Below, in pieces: positions 1 through 10,283 of a DNA stretch of 64,000 bases (position 1 is the stretch's first letter; every line of letters begins with the position of its first letter). The DNA is from DASQJL01 sp036380835 (lineage in GTDB: Bacteria; Eisenbacteria; RBG-16-71-46; SZUA-252). The translations under genes were made by a program, and so were the position numbers. The stretch lies in the NCBI GenBank assembly GCA_036380835.1, contig DASVDZ010000017.1, positions 1-64,000 on the forward strand, read 5' to 3'. Under the pieces are notes generated by a model, which was not told the DNA's origin, did no database searches, and saw only the letters and a program-made list of their open reading frames with translations.

Positions 1-2
1 CG

Positions 3-1247
3 CGCCGCACGCAGGCCGAGGTGGCGCGCGCGGTGCAGGCGGCGCAGCGCTCGCTGGCCGATCAGCAGGCGCTGCTGCAGCAGAGAGACGCCGAGCTGGA
101 GCAGTACCGGCGCCTGCTGGGCGACGCGCGCCAGCGGCAGCTGGGCGGCGGCGCGGGCGGCGGCGCGGGCGGCGGCGCGGGCGGCGCCGGGGCAGGCGGC
201 GTGACGGCGCCGCTTCGCGCGTTCGCGCGCGAGGCGGGCGTGCCGCGGCTCCTGATCGCGGCGTTTGTCCTTTTCCTCTTCGGCATGGCGTTCGTCACGA
301 AGATGGACCTGGGCGGGCTCGTGAGCGATTCGATCGTGCGCGTCGCGCGGAACGGGATCCTCGTCCTGGCGCTCCTCCCCGCCATCCAGGGGGGGCTCGG
401 GCTCAACTTCGGGCTCCCGATCGGGATCATCTGCGGGCTCATCGGCTGCGTCGTCTCGCTCAACTTCGATTGCACGGGACTCATCGGTATCGCGCTCGCG
501 AGCGCGATCGGCGTGGGCCTCGCGGTGCCCGCCGGCGCGGGATACGGCTGGCTCCTGAACCGCACGCGCGGCCAGGAGATGATGGTCGGCACCTACCTCG
601 GTTTCGCCGTCGTGTCCGGCATGTCGGTCTTCTGGCTCGTCGCTCCGTTCAAGAATCCGACCCTGGTCTGGGCCATCGGGGGGAAAGGGCTCCGGACGAC
701 GCTCAGCCTGACCGGCGTCTTCGACCGCGTCTTCGACCGATGGCTCCAGTTCACGCTCTTCGGCGTCATGGTGCCCACCGGCGTCCTTCTCGTCTTCTTC
801 GCGTTCTGCCTCCTCGTCTGGTGGTTCTTCCGGACCCAAATGGGGATCACGATCGCCGCGGCGCGGTCGAACCCCCGCTTCGCGAAGGCGGCCGGCATCT
901 CCGACGAGCGGACGCGCGTCCAGGCCTCCGTCCTGACCACCGTTCTGGGCGCGATCGGCATCGTGGTCTACAGCCAGTCGTACGGCTTCGTGCAGCTCTA
1001 CACGGCGCCGCTCCTCATGGCGTTTCCCGCGATCGCCTGCATCCTGATCGGCGGCGCCACCGTCTCGCGCGCCACGGTCACGCACGTCATCGTCGGCACG
1101 CTCCTCTTCCAGTCGATCCTCACGGCGGCGCTGCCGGTGACGAGCCAGGTCATCGAGGGGGATATTTCGGAGACGGCGCGCCTCATCATCCAGAACGGCA
1201 TGATCCTCTACGCGCTGACGCGGGTCGGCGGGGGCGCGAAGGCGTGA
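3..1247 (+). CDS. ABC importer permease with coiled-coil N-terminus (5' end outside window)
   Basis: The frame is open to the left edge, so the true start lies outside the window. The first 45 or so visible residues are Gln/Glu/Arg/Leu-rich and look like a coiled coil. A Gly/Ala linker follows, then 8-10 hydrophobic segments typical of BPD_transp_2 permeases of simple-sugar and nucleoside importers (RbsC/YufP type). The family forms the membrane channel of an ATP-driven uptake system. The gene is followed after 7 nt by a second permease of the same family, the usual two-permease arrangement. The ATPase and binding protein would be expected just upstream. The coiled coil and linker are unusual for this family. 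An internal GTG at 21 is a possible but less likely start. The substrate cannot be told from the sequence. Confidence 0.8.
   Translation, partial: RRTQAEVARAVQAAQRSLADQQALLQQRDAELEQYRRLLGDARQRQLGGGAGGGAGGGAGGAGAGGVTAPLRAFAREAGVPRLLIAAFVLFLFGMAFVTKMDLGGLVSDSIVRVARNGILVLALLPAIQGGLGLNFGLPIGIICGLIGCVVSLNFDCTGLIGIALASAIGVGLAVPAGAGYGWLLNRTRGQEMMVGTYLGFAVVSGMSVFWLVAPFKNPTLVWAIGGKGLRTTLSLTGVFDRVFDRWLQFTLFGVMVPTGVLLVFFAFCLLVWWFFRTQMGITIAAARSNPRFAKAAGISDERTRVQASVLTTVLGAIGIVVYSQSYGFVQLYTAPLLMAFPAIACILIGGATVSRATVTHVIVGTLLFQSILTAALPVTSQVIEGDISETARLIIQNGMILYALTRVGGGAKA
143..188 (+). repeat. 12-bp GC tandem repeat encoding a Gly/Ala linker
   Basis: The 12-bp unit GGGCGGCGGCGC is repeated in tandem three times, followed by a partial fourth copy. 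It is in frame within the first permease gene and encodes Gly-Gly-Gly-Ala units joining the coiled coil to the first membrane segment. Slippage could change linker length without breaking the frame. Confidence 0.85.
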
Positions 1248-1254
1248 TCGCGGC

Positions 1255-2331
1255 GTGGCGGGCCGGGGCGGCGGCGTGAGGACCCTCTCGCGCCAGGCGG
1301 TCCCAATCCTCTTCGCGGTCCTCTGCCTTTTCGGCATCTGGGTCGCGAAGATCACGCCCCCCTTCCTCCTCGGCGAGATGCTGGTGCGCGTGGGGCGGAA
1401 CTCGGTCCTGATCCTCGCGCTCCTGATCCCGATCCTGGCCGGGCTCGGGCTCAACTTCGGGATCGTGATCGGCGCGATGGCCGGCCAGGCCGCGGCGATC
1501 CTGATCGTCCACTGGGGCGGCCACGGCATCCTCGGCTTCGGCGCGGCGTGGCTCCTCGCGACGCCGATCGCGGTCGTGCTCGGCCTCGCCACGGGCGCGC
1601 TCTTCAACCGCGCGAAAGGCCGCGAGATGGTGAGCGGGCTGATCGCGGGCTTCTTCGCGAACGGCCTCTACCAGCTCGTCTTCCTCTTCGCGATCGGCTC
1701 CCTGATCCCGTTCCACGATCCTTCGATGGTGCTCCCGCAGGGATACGGACTTCGGAACACGGTCGACCTGACGCCGATCCAGTACGCGGTGGACGACCTG
1801 ATCGCGGTCCGCCTGCCGCTCGAGGGGGTGGACCTCCGCGTCCCGGTCGTCTCCTATGCCGTCGTGATCCTCTTCTGCCTCTTCACGCTCTTCTTCTTCC
1901 GCACGCGGCTCGGCCAGCAGTTTCGAGCGATGGGCCAGGACCCGCACGTCGCCGCGATCGCCGGCATCCCGGTCGACCGGAACCGGACGATCGCCACCGT
2001 CCTCTCGACGGTCTTCGCCGCGTGGGGGCAGCTCCTCTTCCTCCAGAACATCGGGACGCTCAACACGTATTCGAGTCACGAGCAGGTCGGCATGTTCGCG
2101 ATCGCGGCGCTCCTCGTCTCGGGCGCGACGGTCTCGCGAGCGACCGTCGGCCAGGCACTCCTGGGAACGGTCCTCTTCCATACCTTGTTCGTGGTTTCGC
2201 CCCTCGCCGGTAAAGCATTGGCCGGCGACGCCCAGATCGGGGAATACTTCCGCGTCTTCGTGGCGTACGCGGTGATCACGGTGGCGCTGGTCTTGCATGC
2301 GTGGCAATCCGCCCGCGCGGCACGAACTTAG
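1255..2331 (+). CDS. ABC importer permease (BPD_transp_2 family)
   Basis: A protein of about 350 residues with 8-10 predicted membrane helices, homologous in layout to the permease just upstream. Both contain a GLGLNFG segment near the first third and a GATVSRATV segment near the C-terminus. It should pair with the upstream permease as a heterodimeric inner-membrane channel of a sugar- or nucleoside-type importer. GTG at 1255 lies 7 nt after the upstream stop. A second GTG at 1276 would remove a short Gly-rich leader and gives a more usual N-terminus, so the exact start is open. No binding protein or ATPase follows downstream, so those parts must lie upstream of the window. Confidence 0.82.
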   Translation: MAGRGGGVRTLSRQAVPILFAVLCLFGIWVAKITPPFLLGEMLVRVGRNSVLILALLIPILAGLGLNFGIVIGAMAGQAAAILIVHWGGHGILGFGAAWLLATPIAVVLGLATGALFNRAKGREMVSGLIAGFFANGLYQLVFLFAIGSLIPFHDPSMVLPQGYGLRNTVDLTPIQYAVDDLIAVRLPLEGVDLRVPVVSYAVVILFCLFTLFFFRTRLGQQFRAMGQDPHVAAIAGIPVDRNRTIATVLSTVFAAWGQLLFLQNIGTLNTYSSHEQVGMFAIAALLVSGATVSRATVGQALLGTVLFHTLFVVSPLAGKALAGDAQIGEYFRVFVAYAVITVALVLHAWQSARAART

Positions 2332-2480
2332 CTGCGCGGCGCGCCATCCCGGGCGAAGCGGCGCGATGAAGCCCGGCACGTCGCGCGCTCCGGCGATACT
2401 CCCAACGTAGCCCCTCCGATCCCCCTCATTTTCCCTGGCCCCTTTGCGGGACGGTTGTATCCTGGCGCCAGGAGGTGTCC

Positions 2481-4082
2481 ATGCCCTGGCGCCCAGACGT
2501 GGGGGGAGTCTTGTCGCGCCTTCTCGGCGCGCGCCTCCCTGCGGCCAGACCTCATCGGCTCGCCATCGCCGTCTTCGCGGCGATCGTCTTGGCATTACCC
2601 GCGCGCGCGCCGGCGGCCGTCGCCGATTCCTCCTCGTGGCGGGACGCCGTCCTCTACTTCGCCATCGTCGACCGCTTCGCGGACGGCGATCCATCGAACG
2701 ACTACCAGGTCGATCCCCAGTCCAAAGGCGCGTTCCACGGCGGGGACCTGAAGGGCCTTCGCGAGCACGTTGACGAGATCGCAGGCCTCGGCGTGACCGC
2801 GCTCTGGATCACGCCCGTCGTCAAACAGATCCCCGGATTCGTCACCGGCGCCGGCTTCGCCGACTGGCCGTACCACGGCTACTGGGCCGACGACTTCACG
2901 AGGATCGATCGGCGGTTCGGCGACGAGACGGAGCTGAAGGCGCTGGTCGACGCGTGTCACGCCCGCGGCATCAAAGTGCTGCTCGACGTGGTCTACAACC
3001 ACGTCGGGTACGGATCGCAGTACTTGAAGAATCCGCGGACCAAGACATGGGTGCGCACCGACGAGACCGGCACGTGCGGGAGCGACGACCTCACGCTCTG
3101 CGTCTCGGGGCTCCCCGACCTCAAGACCGAGCGGCACGACGTGGACGAGTATCTCTGGAAGGCGCACCTCGGCCTCGCCAAACGCGTCGGCCTCGACGGC
3201 TTCCGTCTCGACACGGTGAAGCACGTGGCGCACGAGTTCTGGCGCGAGCACCGGAAGCGCACGCAAGCGGAGCTGGGCCCCGACTTCTTCCTCCTGGGCG
3301 AGGTCTGGGGCGGCGACGCGTCGTCGCTCGATCCGTGGTTCGAAGACGACGAGATGGACGCGGGCTTCGACTTCTCGTTCCAGGGGAGCACGCTCGGATT
3401 CCTGATGGGGCGCGGACGGACCGTCGCCTTCGACCGGTACTTGAAGGGGCGCGACCGCGTGCGCGCGGGGCACCTCCTCGTCCCCTTCCTTTCCTCGCAC
3501 GACGTGCCGGGAGCGCTCTACCAGCTGCAGGGCGACAAGAAGCGTTTCATGCTCGCCGCGGTGCTCGAGTTCACCGTCTCCGGAATCCCGATGATCTACT
3601 ACGGCGAGGAGGTCGCGCGCCTGGGCGGGGACTGGCCCGAGAACCGGAGCGACATGCCGTGGGGCGACCGGAAGATCCTCCCCGGCCAGGCGAAGGCGCG
3701 GGACGATTCGATGCGGACCGACTACCGGCTGTTGGGGGCGATCCGGAGCGAGTATCCCGCGCTCACGCGTGGAAGCTACACCGGACTCTCCTCGGATGGA
3801 GATCTTCTCGTCTTCGCGCGGCGTGACTCGCTGGCGCACGACGCGGTGGTCGTCGCCGTGAACCGAGGCGGCTCGACCGCGAGCGCGACGGTTCCGATCC
3901 CTCCCGAGTGGATCGGCGCCACGCCACTTTCCGACGAGTGGAACCACGTGAACCTCAGGAGCCCGGATCGGGCTCTGGGACTCCCGCCGCCGACACCGTT
4001 CGCCGCCGGTGACTCCATCACCCTGACGCTACCGCCGGTTTCGGCGCGAATCGTGTCCACCCGTCGGCTCAAACAACAGTAG
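2481..4082 (+). CDS. Secreted alpha-amylase family protein (GH13)
   Basis: About 533 residues. ATG 2481 is chosen because AGGAGGT ends 4 nt upstream. The first 50 residues form a long signal peptide: an Arg-containing N-region, a hydrophobic core and an Ala-rich cleavage region. The GH13 signature regions are all present: DVVYNH near residue 170, GFRLD with the nucleophile Asp about 244, LLGEVW with the acid/base Glu about 274, and SSHD with the stabilising Asp about 341. The enzyme should hydrolyse or transglycosylate alpha-1,4-glucans outside the cytoplasm. It heads a run ending in MalK/E/F/G-type import genes, so it probably makes the maltodextrins they import. A 149-bp gap upstream holds a weak TTGTAT box at 2455-2460 but no convincing -35 sequence. 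Confidence 0.9.
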   Translation: MPWRPDVGGVLSRLLGARLPAARPHRLAIAVFAAIVLALPARAPAAVADSSSWRDAVLYFAIVDRFADGDPSNDYQVDPQSKGAFHGGDLKGLREHVDEIAGLGVTALWITPVVKQIPGFVTGAGFADWPYHGYWADDFTRIDRRFGDETELKALVDACHARGIKVLLDVVYNHVGYGSQYLKNPRTKTWVRTDETGTCGSDDLTLCVSGLPDLKTERHDVDEYLWKAHLGLAKRVGLDGFRLDTVKHVAHEFWREHRKRTQAELGPDFFLLGEVWGGDASSLDPWFEDDEMDAGFDFSFQGSTLGFLMGRGRTVAFDRYLKGRDRVRAGHLLVPFLSSHDVPGALYQLQGDKKRFMLAAVLEFTVSGIPMIYYGEEVARLGGDWPENRSDMPWGDRKILPGQAKARDDSMRTDYRLLGAIRSEYPALTRGSYTGLSSDGDLLVFARRDSLAHDAVVVAVNRGGSTASATVPIPPEWIGATPLSDEWNHVNLRSPDRALGLPPPTPFAAGDSITLTLPPVSARIVSTRRLKQQ

Positions 4083-4143
4083 AGGTGCGCATCCCCATGC
4101 GATGCCCTGGCCCGGCAGTACCCGACCCCCCAAGGAGCGCTCC

Positions 4144-5235
<1,092 letters not shown>

Positions 5236-5265
5236 GCGCCGCCGCCCGCGATGGAGACCACGATC

Positions 5266-6510
5266 ATGCGACCGAATCGCCTGTCTGCCTTCGCCCGCTT
5301 CGCCGCGCTAGCCGCGGCGATCCTCCTGGCCCTTCCGACGTCCCCGGCCCGCGCGCAGAAGGAGCTGGTCCTCTGGCACGCGTACCGCGGCGAGGAGAAG
5401 GCCGCGCTCGAGGAAGTGGTCGCGCGCTACAACGCCGAGAACGCCTCGAAGGGGATCAAGGTCACGACGCTCGCGGTGCCCTACGACGCGTTCGCCGACC
5501 GGATCACCGCCGCCGTGCCGCGCGGCAAGGGGCCCGACCTCTTCATCTACGCGCAGGACCGGCTGGGGGGATGGATCGAGGCCGGAAACACCATCGATCC
5601 GATCGACTTCTATCTCGATCCGCCCACCAAGGATCGCTTCCTCAAGACGACGCTCGACGCGATGACGTACCAGGGGAACGTCTACGGCCTGCCGCTCAAC
5701 TTCAAGGTCATCACGATGATCTACAACAAGAAGCTCGTGTCGAAGCCGCCCACGACGACGACCGAGCTGGTGGCGGCGGCGAAGAGGCTCACCGCGGCGA
5801 AGGCGGGACGCTTCGGGCTCGCGTACTCCTACTCCGATTTCTACTACCACGCGATCCTCATGAACGCCTTCGGCGGGGGCGTCTTCGACGCGCAGCGGAA
5901 GCCGACGCTGAACTCGCCCGCGAACGTGAGGTCGTTCCAACTCCTCATGAAGTGGCTCGACACGGACCGAATCCTCCCCGCCGAGCCATCGACGGCCCTC
6001 ATCACCTCCCTCTTCAACGAGGGGAAGGCCGCGATCGTCTTCAGTGGGCCGTGGTTCCTGGGCGAGGTGTCGAAGACGGTCGACTACGGCCTGGCGCCGC
6101 TCCCGAGCGTCGTGGAGGCGGGCGGCGCGCCGATGCGCCCGTGGATGACGGTCGAGGGGGTCTACATCGCGGCGCCCTCGAAGAACAAGGACGCGGCGTA
6201 CGACTTCGCCAAGTTCCTGACCGACCTCCCCGCCGCGAAGACGCTGGCGCTCCGCGGTCGGCAGACGCCGTCCAACCTCAAGGTCTACGACGACGCGCAG
6301 GTCAAGGCCGACCCGACGCTCCAGGCCTTCCGGAAGCAGGTGGAGGTCGCGATTCCGATGCCGAACCTGGCCGAGATGACGCTCGTCTGGTCGCCGGCCA
6401 CGACCGCGATGAACGTGATCGTGAAGAAGGCGGCCACGGTGCCCGCCGCGCTCAATGAGGCCCAGTCCAAGGTGGCGGCCGGCATCGCGCGGCTGCGCGG
6501 AGGCAAATGA
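5266..6510 (+). CDS. Maltodextrin/sugar-binding periplasmic protein (MalE type)
   Basis: About 414 residues. The N-terminus has a Sec signal peptide with a likely cleavage after ARA, and there is no lipobox Cys, so the protein should be free in the periplasm. The mature part reads like family 1 extracellular solute-binding proteins: ELVLWHAYRGEEKAAL near the start, PDLFIYAQDRLGGW and a late VEGVYIAAPSKNKDAA segment. ATG 5266 has GGAG 9 nt upstream; ATG 5251 is the alternative and would add five residues. The stop codon overlaps the start of the MalF-like permease. Binding of maltodextrin is inferred from the neighbouring amylase and importer genes. Confidence 0.9.
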   Translation: MRPNRLSAFARFAALAAAILLALPTSPARAQKELVLWHAYRGEEKAALEEVVARYNAENASKGIKVTTLAVPYDAFADRITAAVPRGKGPDLFIYAQDRLGGWIEAGNTIDPIDFYLDPPTKDRFLKTTLDAMTYQGNVYGLPLNFKVITMIYNKKLVSKPPTTTTELVAAAKRLTAAKAGRFGLAYSYSDFYYHAILMNAFGGGVFDAQRKPTLNSPANVRSFQLLMKWLDTDRILPAEPSTALITSLFNEGKAAIVFSGPWFLGEVSKTVDYGLAPLPSVVEAGGAPMRPWMTVEGVYIAAPSKNKDAAYDFAKFLTDLPAAKTLALRGRQTPSNLKVYDDAQVKADPTLQAFRKQVEVAIPMPNLAEMTLVWSPATTAMNVIVKKAATVPAALNEAQSKVAAGIARLRGGK

Positions 6511-8489
6511 CGATGCAGAAGGCGCGGCCGGTCTCGCACCGGCGGCGGATCCTCGCCGGCCTCGCGATCGCGGCGCTCGTCGGCGCGGCGCTGATCCAGG
6601 CGGGCCTCGTCGCGTCGCGCGCGGCGGAGCGGCGCGCGACCGCCGAGCGGCTCGGGATCGTCCGCGCGCAGGCGCTGGCGCAGACGCTCGACCGCGCCGG
6701 AACGACCGGCGACGCCGCGCGGGAGGTCGTGCGCCTCTGGAGCGCGTCGGATCCTTCGATCCGCTCGATCCGCGTCATCGCGTTCTCCGGCATCATGCTC
6801 GAGGCCTCGACCGCCTCCGGCGACGCGGGCGGCCGCGCCGCGCCCCGTCGTCTCGAGCGCGAGGAGAAGCCGCTCTACGACCAGGGCCAGCGCCTCCGCG
6901 CCGCGCACGAGACGAACGTCCAGGAGGGCGCCGACCGGAAGGCGGAGATCGAGATCGCGGATCGGACGGATGGAGCGCTCGAAGTGGCGGCTCCCCTCGA
7001 AGCGAGCGGGGAAATCACCGGCATGGCCGCGGTGACCGCCGCGCGGCCGCCCACGCCCGGCCCCGCGCCGGTGCCGCTGGACGCGCTCCTCGGCGTGGCG
7101 CTCCCGATCGCGCTTTTCTACGCCGCGGGGCGCCTCTTGGGCGAGCGGCGCCGCGCGCTCTTCGTGACGGCGGTGCTCCTCGTTTCCGCTTCCCTCGGAT
7201 GGCTCGGATTCCGGGCCGCCGGCTCGCTGGCGGACGCGCGCCGCGATTCCGAAACGGCCGTGGACGCGGCGACCCAGGCCGAGCTCGCCCGGGCCGCTTC
7301 GGTCCTCGGCGATCCGGCGCTCGCCGCCGCCCTTGCCGCGGCGCCGCCGGCGCCGATCGCGCCCGCCGACGTGGACGTGAACGTCTACCGCCGGCCCTAC
7401 GGCGGCGGCGCGCCCGGAAGCGCCGAGGCCCTGGCGCGCCTCGGCCGCGACGTGGGCGAGATCCGTCGCGCCGTGCGCCGCGTGACCGCCGGCATCCTCG
7501 CGATCGCCCTCCTCCTCCTCGCCTTCATCGGCCTCGGAGGCGCGGCGCGGTCCGTCGCGACGCTTCGGCGGCACCGCGTCGCCTACACCTACGTGCTTCC
7601 CGCCATGATCGGGATGCTCGTCCTCGTCTTCTTCCCCTTCATCTACGGGGTCGCGCTCTCCTTCACCGACGCCACGCTCTTCAACACGGACAAGTCGATC
7701 CCCGAGATCTGGATCGGGCTCAAGAACTACGGGGAGATCCTCGGCGACTTCGCGATCGTGAAGCACACCGCGGGGGGGACGGTCGTCAACTATCTCAACT
7801 TCTATTGGACGTTCTTCAACACGGTCCTCTGGACGGTGCTGAACGTGACCATCGGCGTGACCGTCGGGCTCTTCCTGGCGCTGATCCTGAACACGCGCGG
7901 GCTCAGGCTCAGGCCGGTCTACCGCGTGCTCCTGATCCTGCCCTGGGCGACGCCCAACTACATCACGGCGCTCATCTGGCGCGGGATGTTCCACCAGCAG
8001 TTCGGCGTCGTGAACCAGGTGATCCAGATCTTCGGGGGCCATCCGCTCGCGTGGTTCGACCGATGGGCCACGTCCTTCGCCACGGCGCTCGCGACCAACG
8101 GCTGGCTCTCCTTCCCGTTCATGATGGTGGTGAGCCTCGGCGCCCTCCAGTCGATCCCGAGCGATCTCTACGAGGCCTCGCGGATGGACGGGGCCTCGCG
8201 GTGGCAGCAGTTCCGATCCATCACGCTGCCCTCGCTCCAACCGGCTTTGATCCCGGCGATCATCCTGTCGGTCATCTGGACCTTCAACATGTTCAACATC
8301 ATCTACCTGGTCACGATGGGCGACCCGGGCTCTTCGACGGAGATCCTGATCACGCAGTCGTACAAGTACGCGTTCGAGCGCTACCGCTACGGCTACGCCG
8401 CCGCCTACTCGACGGTGATCTTCATGATCCTGCTCGTCTACGGCTACTGGCAGAACCGGGTCACCCGCGCCACGGAGGGGATCGCATGA
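6507..8489 (+). CDS. MalF-type permease with a long sensor-like N-terminal extension
   Basis: 660 residues. It overlaps the binding-protein gene by 4 nt (ATGA), with GGAGG just upstream. The last 300 residues are a standard MalF-like permease core starting near YTYVLPAMIGMLVL, with the EAA loop EASRMDGASRWQQFRS that docks the ATPase. Ahead of it lie about 350 extra residues: a membrane segment near 13-35, about 150 soluble residues, two membrane segments near 188-235, an Ala-rich stretch and another membrane segment near 320-345. The order looks like the extracytoplasmic sensor part of a signal-transduction protein. The E. coli MalF periplasmic loop is placed differently. The extension's function is unknown. 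Confidence 0.88.
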   Translation: MTMQKARPVSHRRRILAGLAIAALVGAALIQAGLVASRAAERRATAERLGIVRAQALAQTLDRAGTTGDAAREVVRLWSASDPSIRSIRVIAFSGIMLEASTASGDAGGRAAPRRLEREEKPLYDQGQRLRAAHETNVQEGADRKAEIEIADRTDGALEVAAPLEASGEITGMAAVTAARPPTPGPAPVPLDALLGVALPIALFYAAGRLLGERRRALFVTAVLLVSASLGWLGFRAAGSLADARRDSETAVDAATQAELARAASVLGDPALAAALAAAPPAPIAPADVDVNVYRRPYGGGAPGSAEALARLGRDVGEIRRAVRRVTAGILAIALLLLAFIGLGGAARSVATLRRHRVAYTYVLPAMIGMLVLVFFPFIYGVALSFTDATLFNTDKSIPEIWIGLKNYGEILGDFAIVKHTAGGTVVNYLNFYWTFFNTVLWTVLNVTIGVTVGLFLALILNTRGLRLRPVYRVLLILPWATPNYITALIWRGMFHQQFGVVNQVIQIFGGHPLAWFDRWATSFATALATNGWLSFPFMMVVSLGALQSIPSDLYEASRMDGASRWQQFRSITLPSLQPALIPAIILSVIWTFNMFNIIYLVTMGDPGSSTEILITQSYKYAFERYRYGYAAAYSTVIFMILLVYGYWQNRVTRATEGIA

Positions 8490-9367
8490 AAGGCTCGCGC
8501 AGCGAGGAGCTGCCGCACGGCCCGCTCCACGCGATCCTGTCCCTCGCGACGATCGGAGCGATCTATCCGATCCTCTGGGTGGTGACGATCGCCTTCTCGG
8601 GGACGCAGAGCCTGGCGATCGCGGACCTGCCGGCCAATCCCACGCTCTTCGACCGGCTGCGCGCGATCACGCCGTGGCCCCATCACTGGTCGTTCGCGAA
8701 CTTCGTCTCGGTGATGTCCGATCAGCCCTTCGCGCGATGGATCGGGAACAGCGTGCTCGTGGCGGCGGCGACGACGGTCCTCGGCGTCTTCCTCGCGTGC
8801 ACGGCGGGCTACGCCTTCTCGCGGTTCCGGTTCCCGGGACGGCGCTCGGGACTCATGTCGTTCCTGGTCTCCCAGATGTTCCCGGGTACGCTCACGCTGA
8901 TCCCGCTCTACATCATCCTGGTCAAGTGGCTCGGGCTCGGCTCGTCGTACCTCGCGCTGGTCCTCGTCTACGCCACGATCGCCATTCCCTTCTGCGTCTG
9001 GATGCTGAAGGGCTACTTCGACACGATCCCGCGGGAACTGGAGGAATCCGCGATCATGGACGGCGCCTCTCCGAGCACCGTCTTTCTGCGCATCATCCTG
9101 CCGCTGGCCAAGCCGGCGGTCGCGGTGACGGCGCTCTTCTCCTTCATGACGTCGTGGAACGAGTTCATCCTCGCCGCGACGCTCATGGACAAGGAAACGA
9201 TGTACACCGCCCCCGTGGGGCTCCGGTTCTTCGTCGGCGGATTCTCCCAGCAGTGGGGCTATTTCGCGGCCGGCTCGATCATCGTGTCGATCCCGGTCGT
9301 GGTCCTGTTCCTGTTCCTCCAGAAGTATCTCGTGCCGGGCCTCACGGCCGGCGCGGTGAAGGGATAG
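8486..9367 (+). CDS. MalG-type sugar ABC importer permease
   Basis: 293 residues with six predicted membrane helices. ATG 8486 overlaps the MalF-like stop by 4 nt, which implies translational coupling. The EAA motif is clear (EESAIMDGASPSTVFLRI), followed by the usual LPLAKPAV. The C-terminus GLTAGAVKG is typical of MalG proteins and in the family contacts the ATPase Q-loop. With the MalF-like protein it should form the inner-membrane channel. The length is normal and there is no extension, unlike its partner. Confidence 0.92.
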   Translation: MKGSRSEELPHGPLHAILSLATIGAIYPILWVVTIAFSGTQSLAIADLPANPTLFDRLRAITPWPHHWSFANFVSVMSDQPFARWIGNSVLVAAATTVLGVFLACTAGYAFSRFRFPGRRSGLMSFLVSQMFPGTLTLIPLYIILVKWLGLGSSYLALVLVYATIAIPFCVWMLKGYFDTIPRELEESAIMDGASPSTVFLRIILPLAKPAVAVTALFSFMTSWNEFILAATLMDKETMYTAPVGLRFFVGGFSQQWGYFAAGSIIVSIPVVVLFLFLQKYLVPGLTAGAVKG

Positions 9368-9401
9368 GGACGATGTCGCGTCACGCGAAGAGGAGGCAAC
9401 G

Positions 9402-10229
9402 ATGACAAGGAAGCGGTGGGCATTGATCGCGTCGGCGGTCCTGGCCGGCGCGCTCCTGGCCGCCCCGGTCCTGGCCCAGGAGGCATCCTTCAAGGATCCG
9501 ACCGGCGACGACAACGGCCCGGGGAGCTACACGTACCCGACCGACGGCGTCTACAAGTCGGGTTCGTTCGACCTGACCGGGTTCCGTCTCAAGGAGCGCG
9601 GCAAGAAGGCGGACGTCGAGGTGGACGTGAATTCCACGCTCGAGGATCCGTGGAAGATGGGCACCGGCTTCTCGGTGCAGATGGTCTTCATCTTCATCGA
9701 CACCGACGGGAAGGACGGGAGCGGGTTCACGGACGGCCTGCCGGGCCTGAACGTGAAGTTCGCGGGGGCGGGGGCGTGGGACAAGTGCATCATCCTCTCG
9801 CCGCAGCCACAGGGCCGCGTCCGGTCCGAGATCGAGGCGAAGGTGGCCGCCGATATGAAGAAGGCGATCATCGTTCCGGTCAAGGTGAAGGGCGCGGGGC
9901 GGACGCTCTCCGCGACGATCGACGTCGCCGACCTGGGCGAGGGCGATCCCTCGACCTGGGGCTACCAGGTCCTGATGCAGTCGAACGAAGGGTTCCCCGA
10001 CAAGACCGACCTCCTGACCCGGAAGGTGAACGAATACGAGGGACAGCACCGGTTCGGGGGCGGAAACGACGGCGACTGCGACCCGCACGTCATGGACTGT
10101 CTGGCGGGGGACGGCGTGGGCGACAAGTCGGAGATCGACGCCCAGCACACAATGCTCGCGTACGAGTGCAATCCGGACGGAACGTCCAAGAAGATGGCCG
10201 AGCTGACCATGGTTCACATGAAGAAGTGA
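9402..10229 (+). CDS. Secreted glucodextranase DOMON-like protein
   Basis: 275 residues with a signal peptide of about 25 residues (LLAAPVLAQ). The mature protein begins with a conserved block (DPTGDDNGPGSYTYP, then DLTGFRL) typical of the C-terminal binding module of glucodextranases and some archaeal amylopullulanases. It is a beta-rich fold assumed to bind alpha-glucans. No catalytic domain is attached. An acidic FIDTDGKDGSGF segment could bind calcium. It lies between the importer genes and the porin-like gene with good ribosome binding sequences, so it is probably in the same operon. A paralogue lies on the other side of the porin-like gene. A role as a periplasmic or surface alpha-glucan-binding protein is inferred. 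Confidence 0.75.
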   Translation: MTRKRWALIASAVLAGALLAAPVLAQEASFKDPTGDDNGPGSYTYPTDGVYKSGSFDLTGFRLKERGKKADVEVDVNSTLEDPWKMGTGFSVQMVFIFIDTDGKDGSGFTDGLPGLNVKFAGAGAWDKCIILSPQPQGRVRSEIEAKVAADMKKAIIVPVKVKGAGRTLSATIDVADLGEGDPSTWGYQVLMQSNEGFPDKTDLLTRKVNEYEGQHRFGGGNDGDCDPHVMDCLAGDGVGDKSEIDAQHTMLAYECNPDGTSKKMAELTMVHMKK

Positions 10230-10249
10230 TCCGGCCCGTTCGGGACGGA
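10230..10249 (+). other. Short hairpin between DOMON and porin-like genes
   Basis: TCCGGCCCG and CGGGACGGA form a 9-bp arm pair with one mismatch and a 2-nt loop right after the stop codon. It is followed by a mixed pyrimidine stretch rather than a T-run. It could be an attenuator or RNA-processing site that sets the porin-like gene's level apart from the transporter genes. Confidence 0.3.
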
Positions 10250-10283
10250 ATCGCTTCTTCGGCTCCAAAGGGAGGGTAGCGGT

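Noticed and set aside
143..188. GC-rich direct repeats as a CRISPR or origin-type repeat array
   Set aside because: The 12-bp units are contiguous with no spacers and lie in frame inside a gene.
2431..2461. Promoter for the amylase operon (TTCCCT and TTGTAT)
   Set aside because: The -35 is poor and the pair is not convincing enough to list as a feature; a promoter must nevertheless be somewhere in 2332-2480.
6285..8240. A 651-codon open frame antisense to the MalF-like gene
   Set aside because: It is very rich in Arg, Glu, Asp and Gly, has no recognisable motif and mirrors codon bias of the real gene. Many such frames exist in this GC-rich window (for example 16243-18561, 32891-35014 and 38372-40279 on the minus strand).
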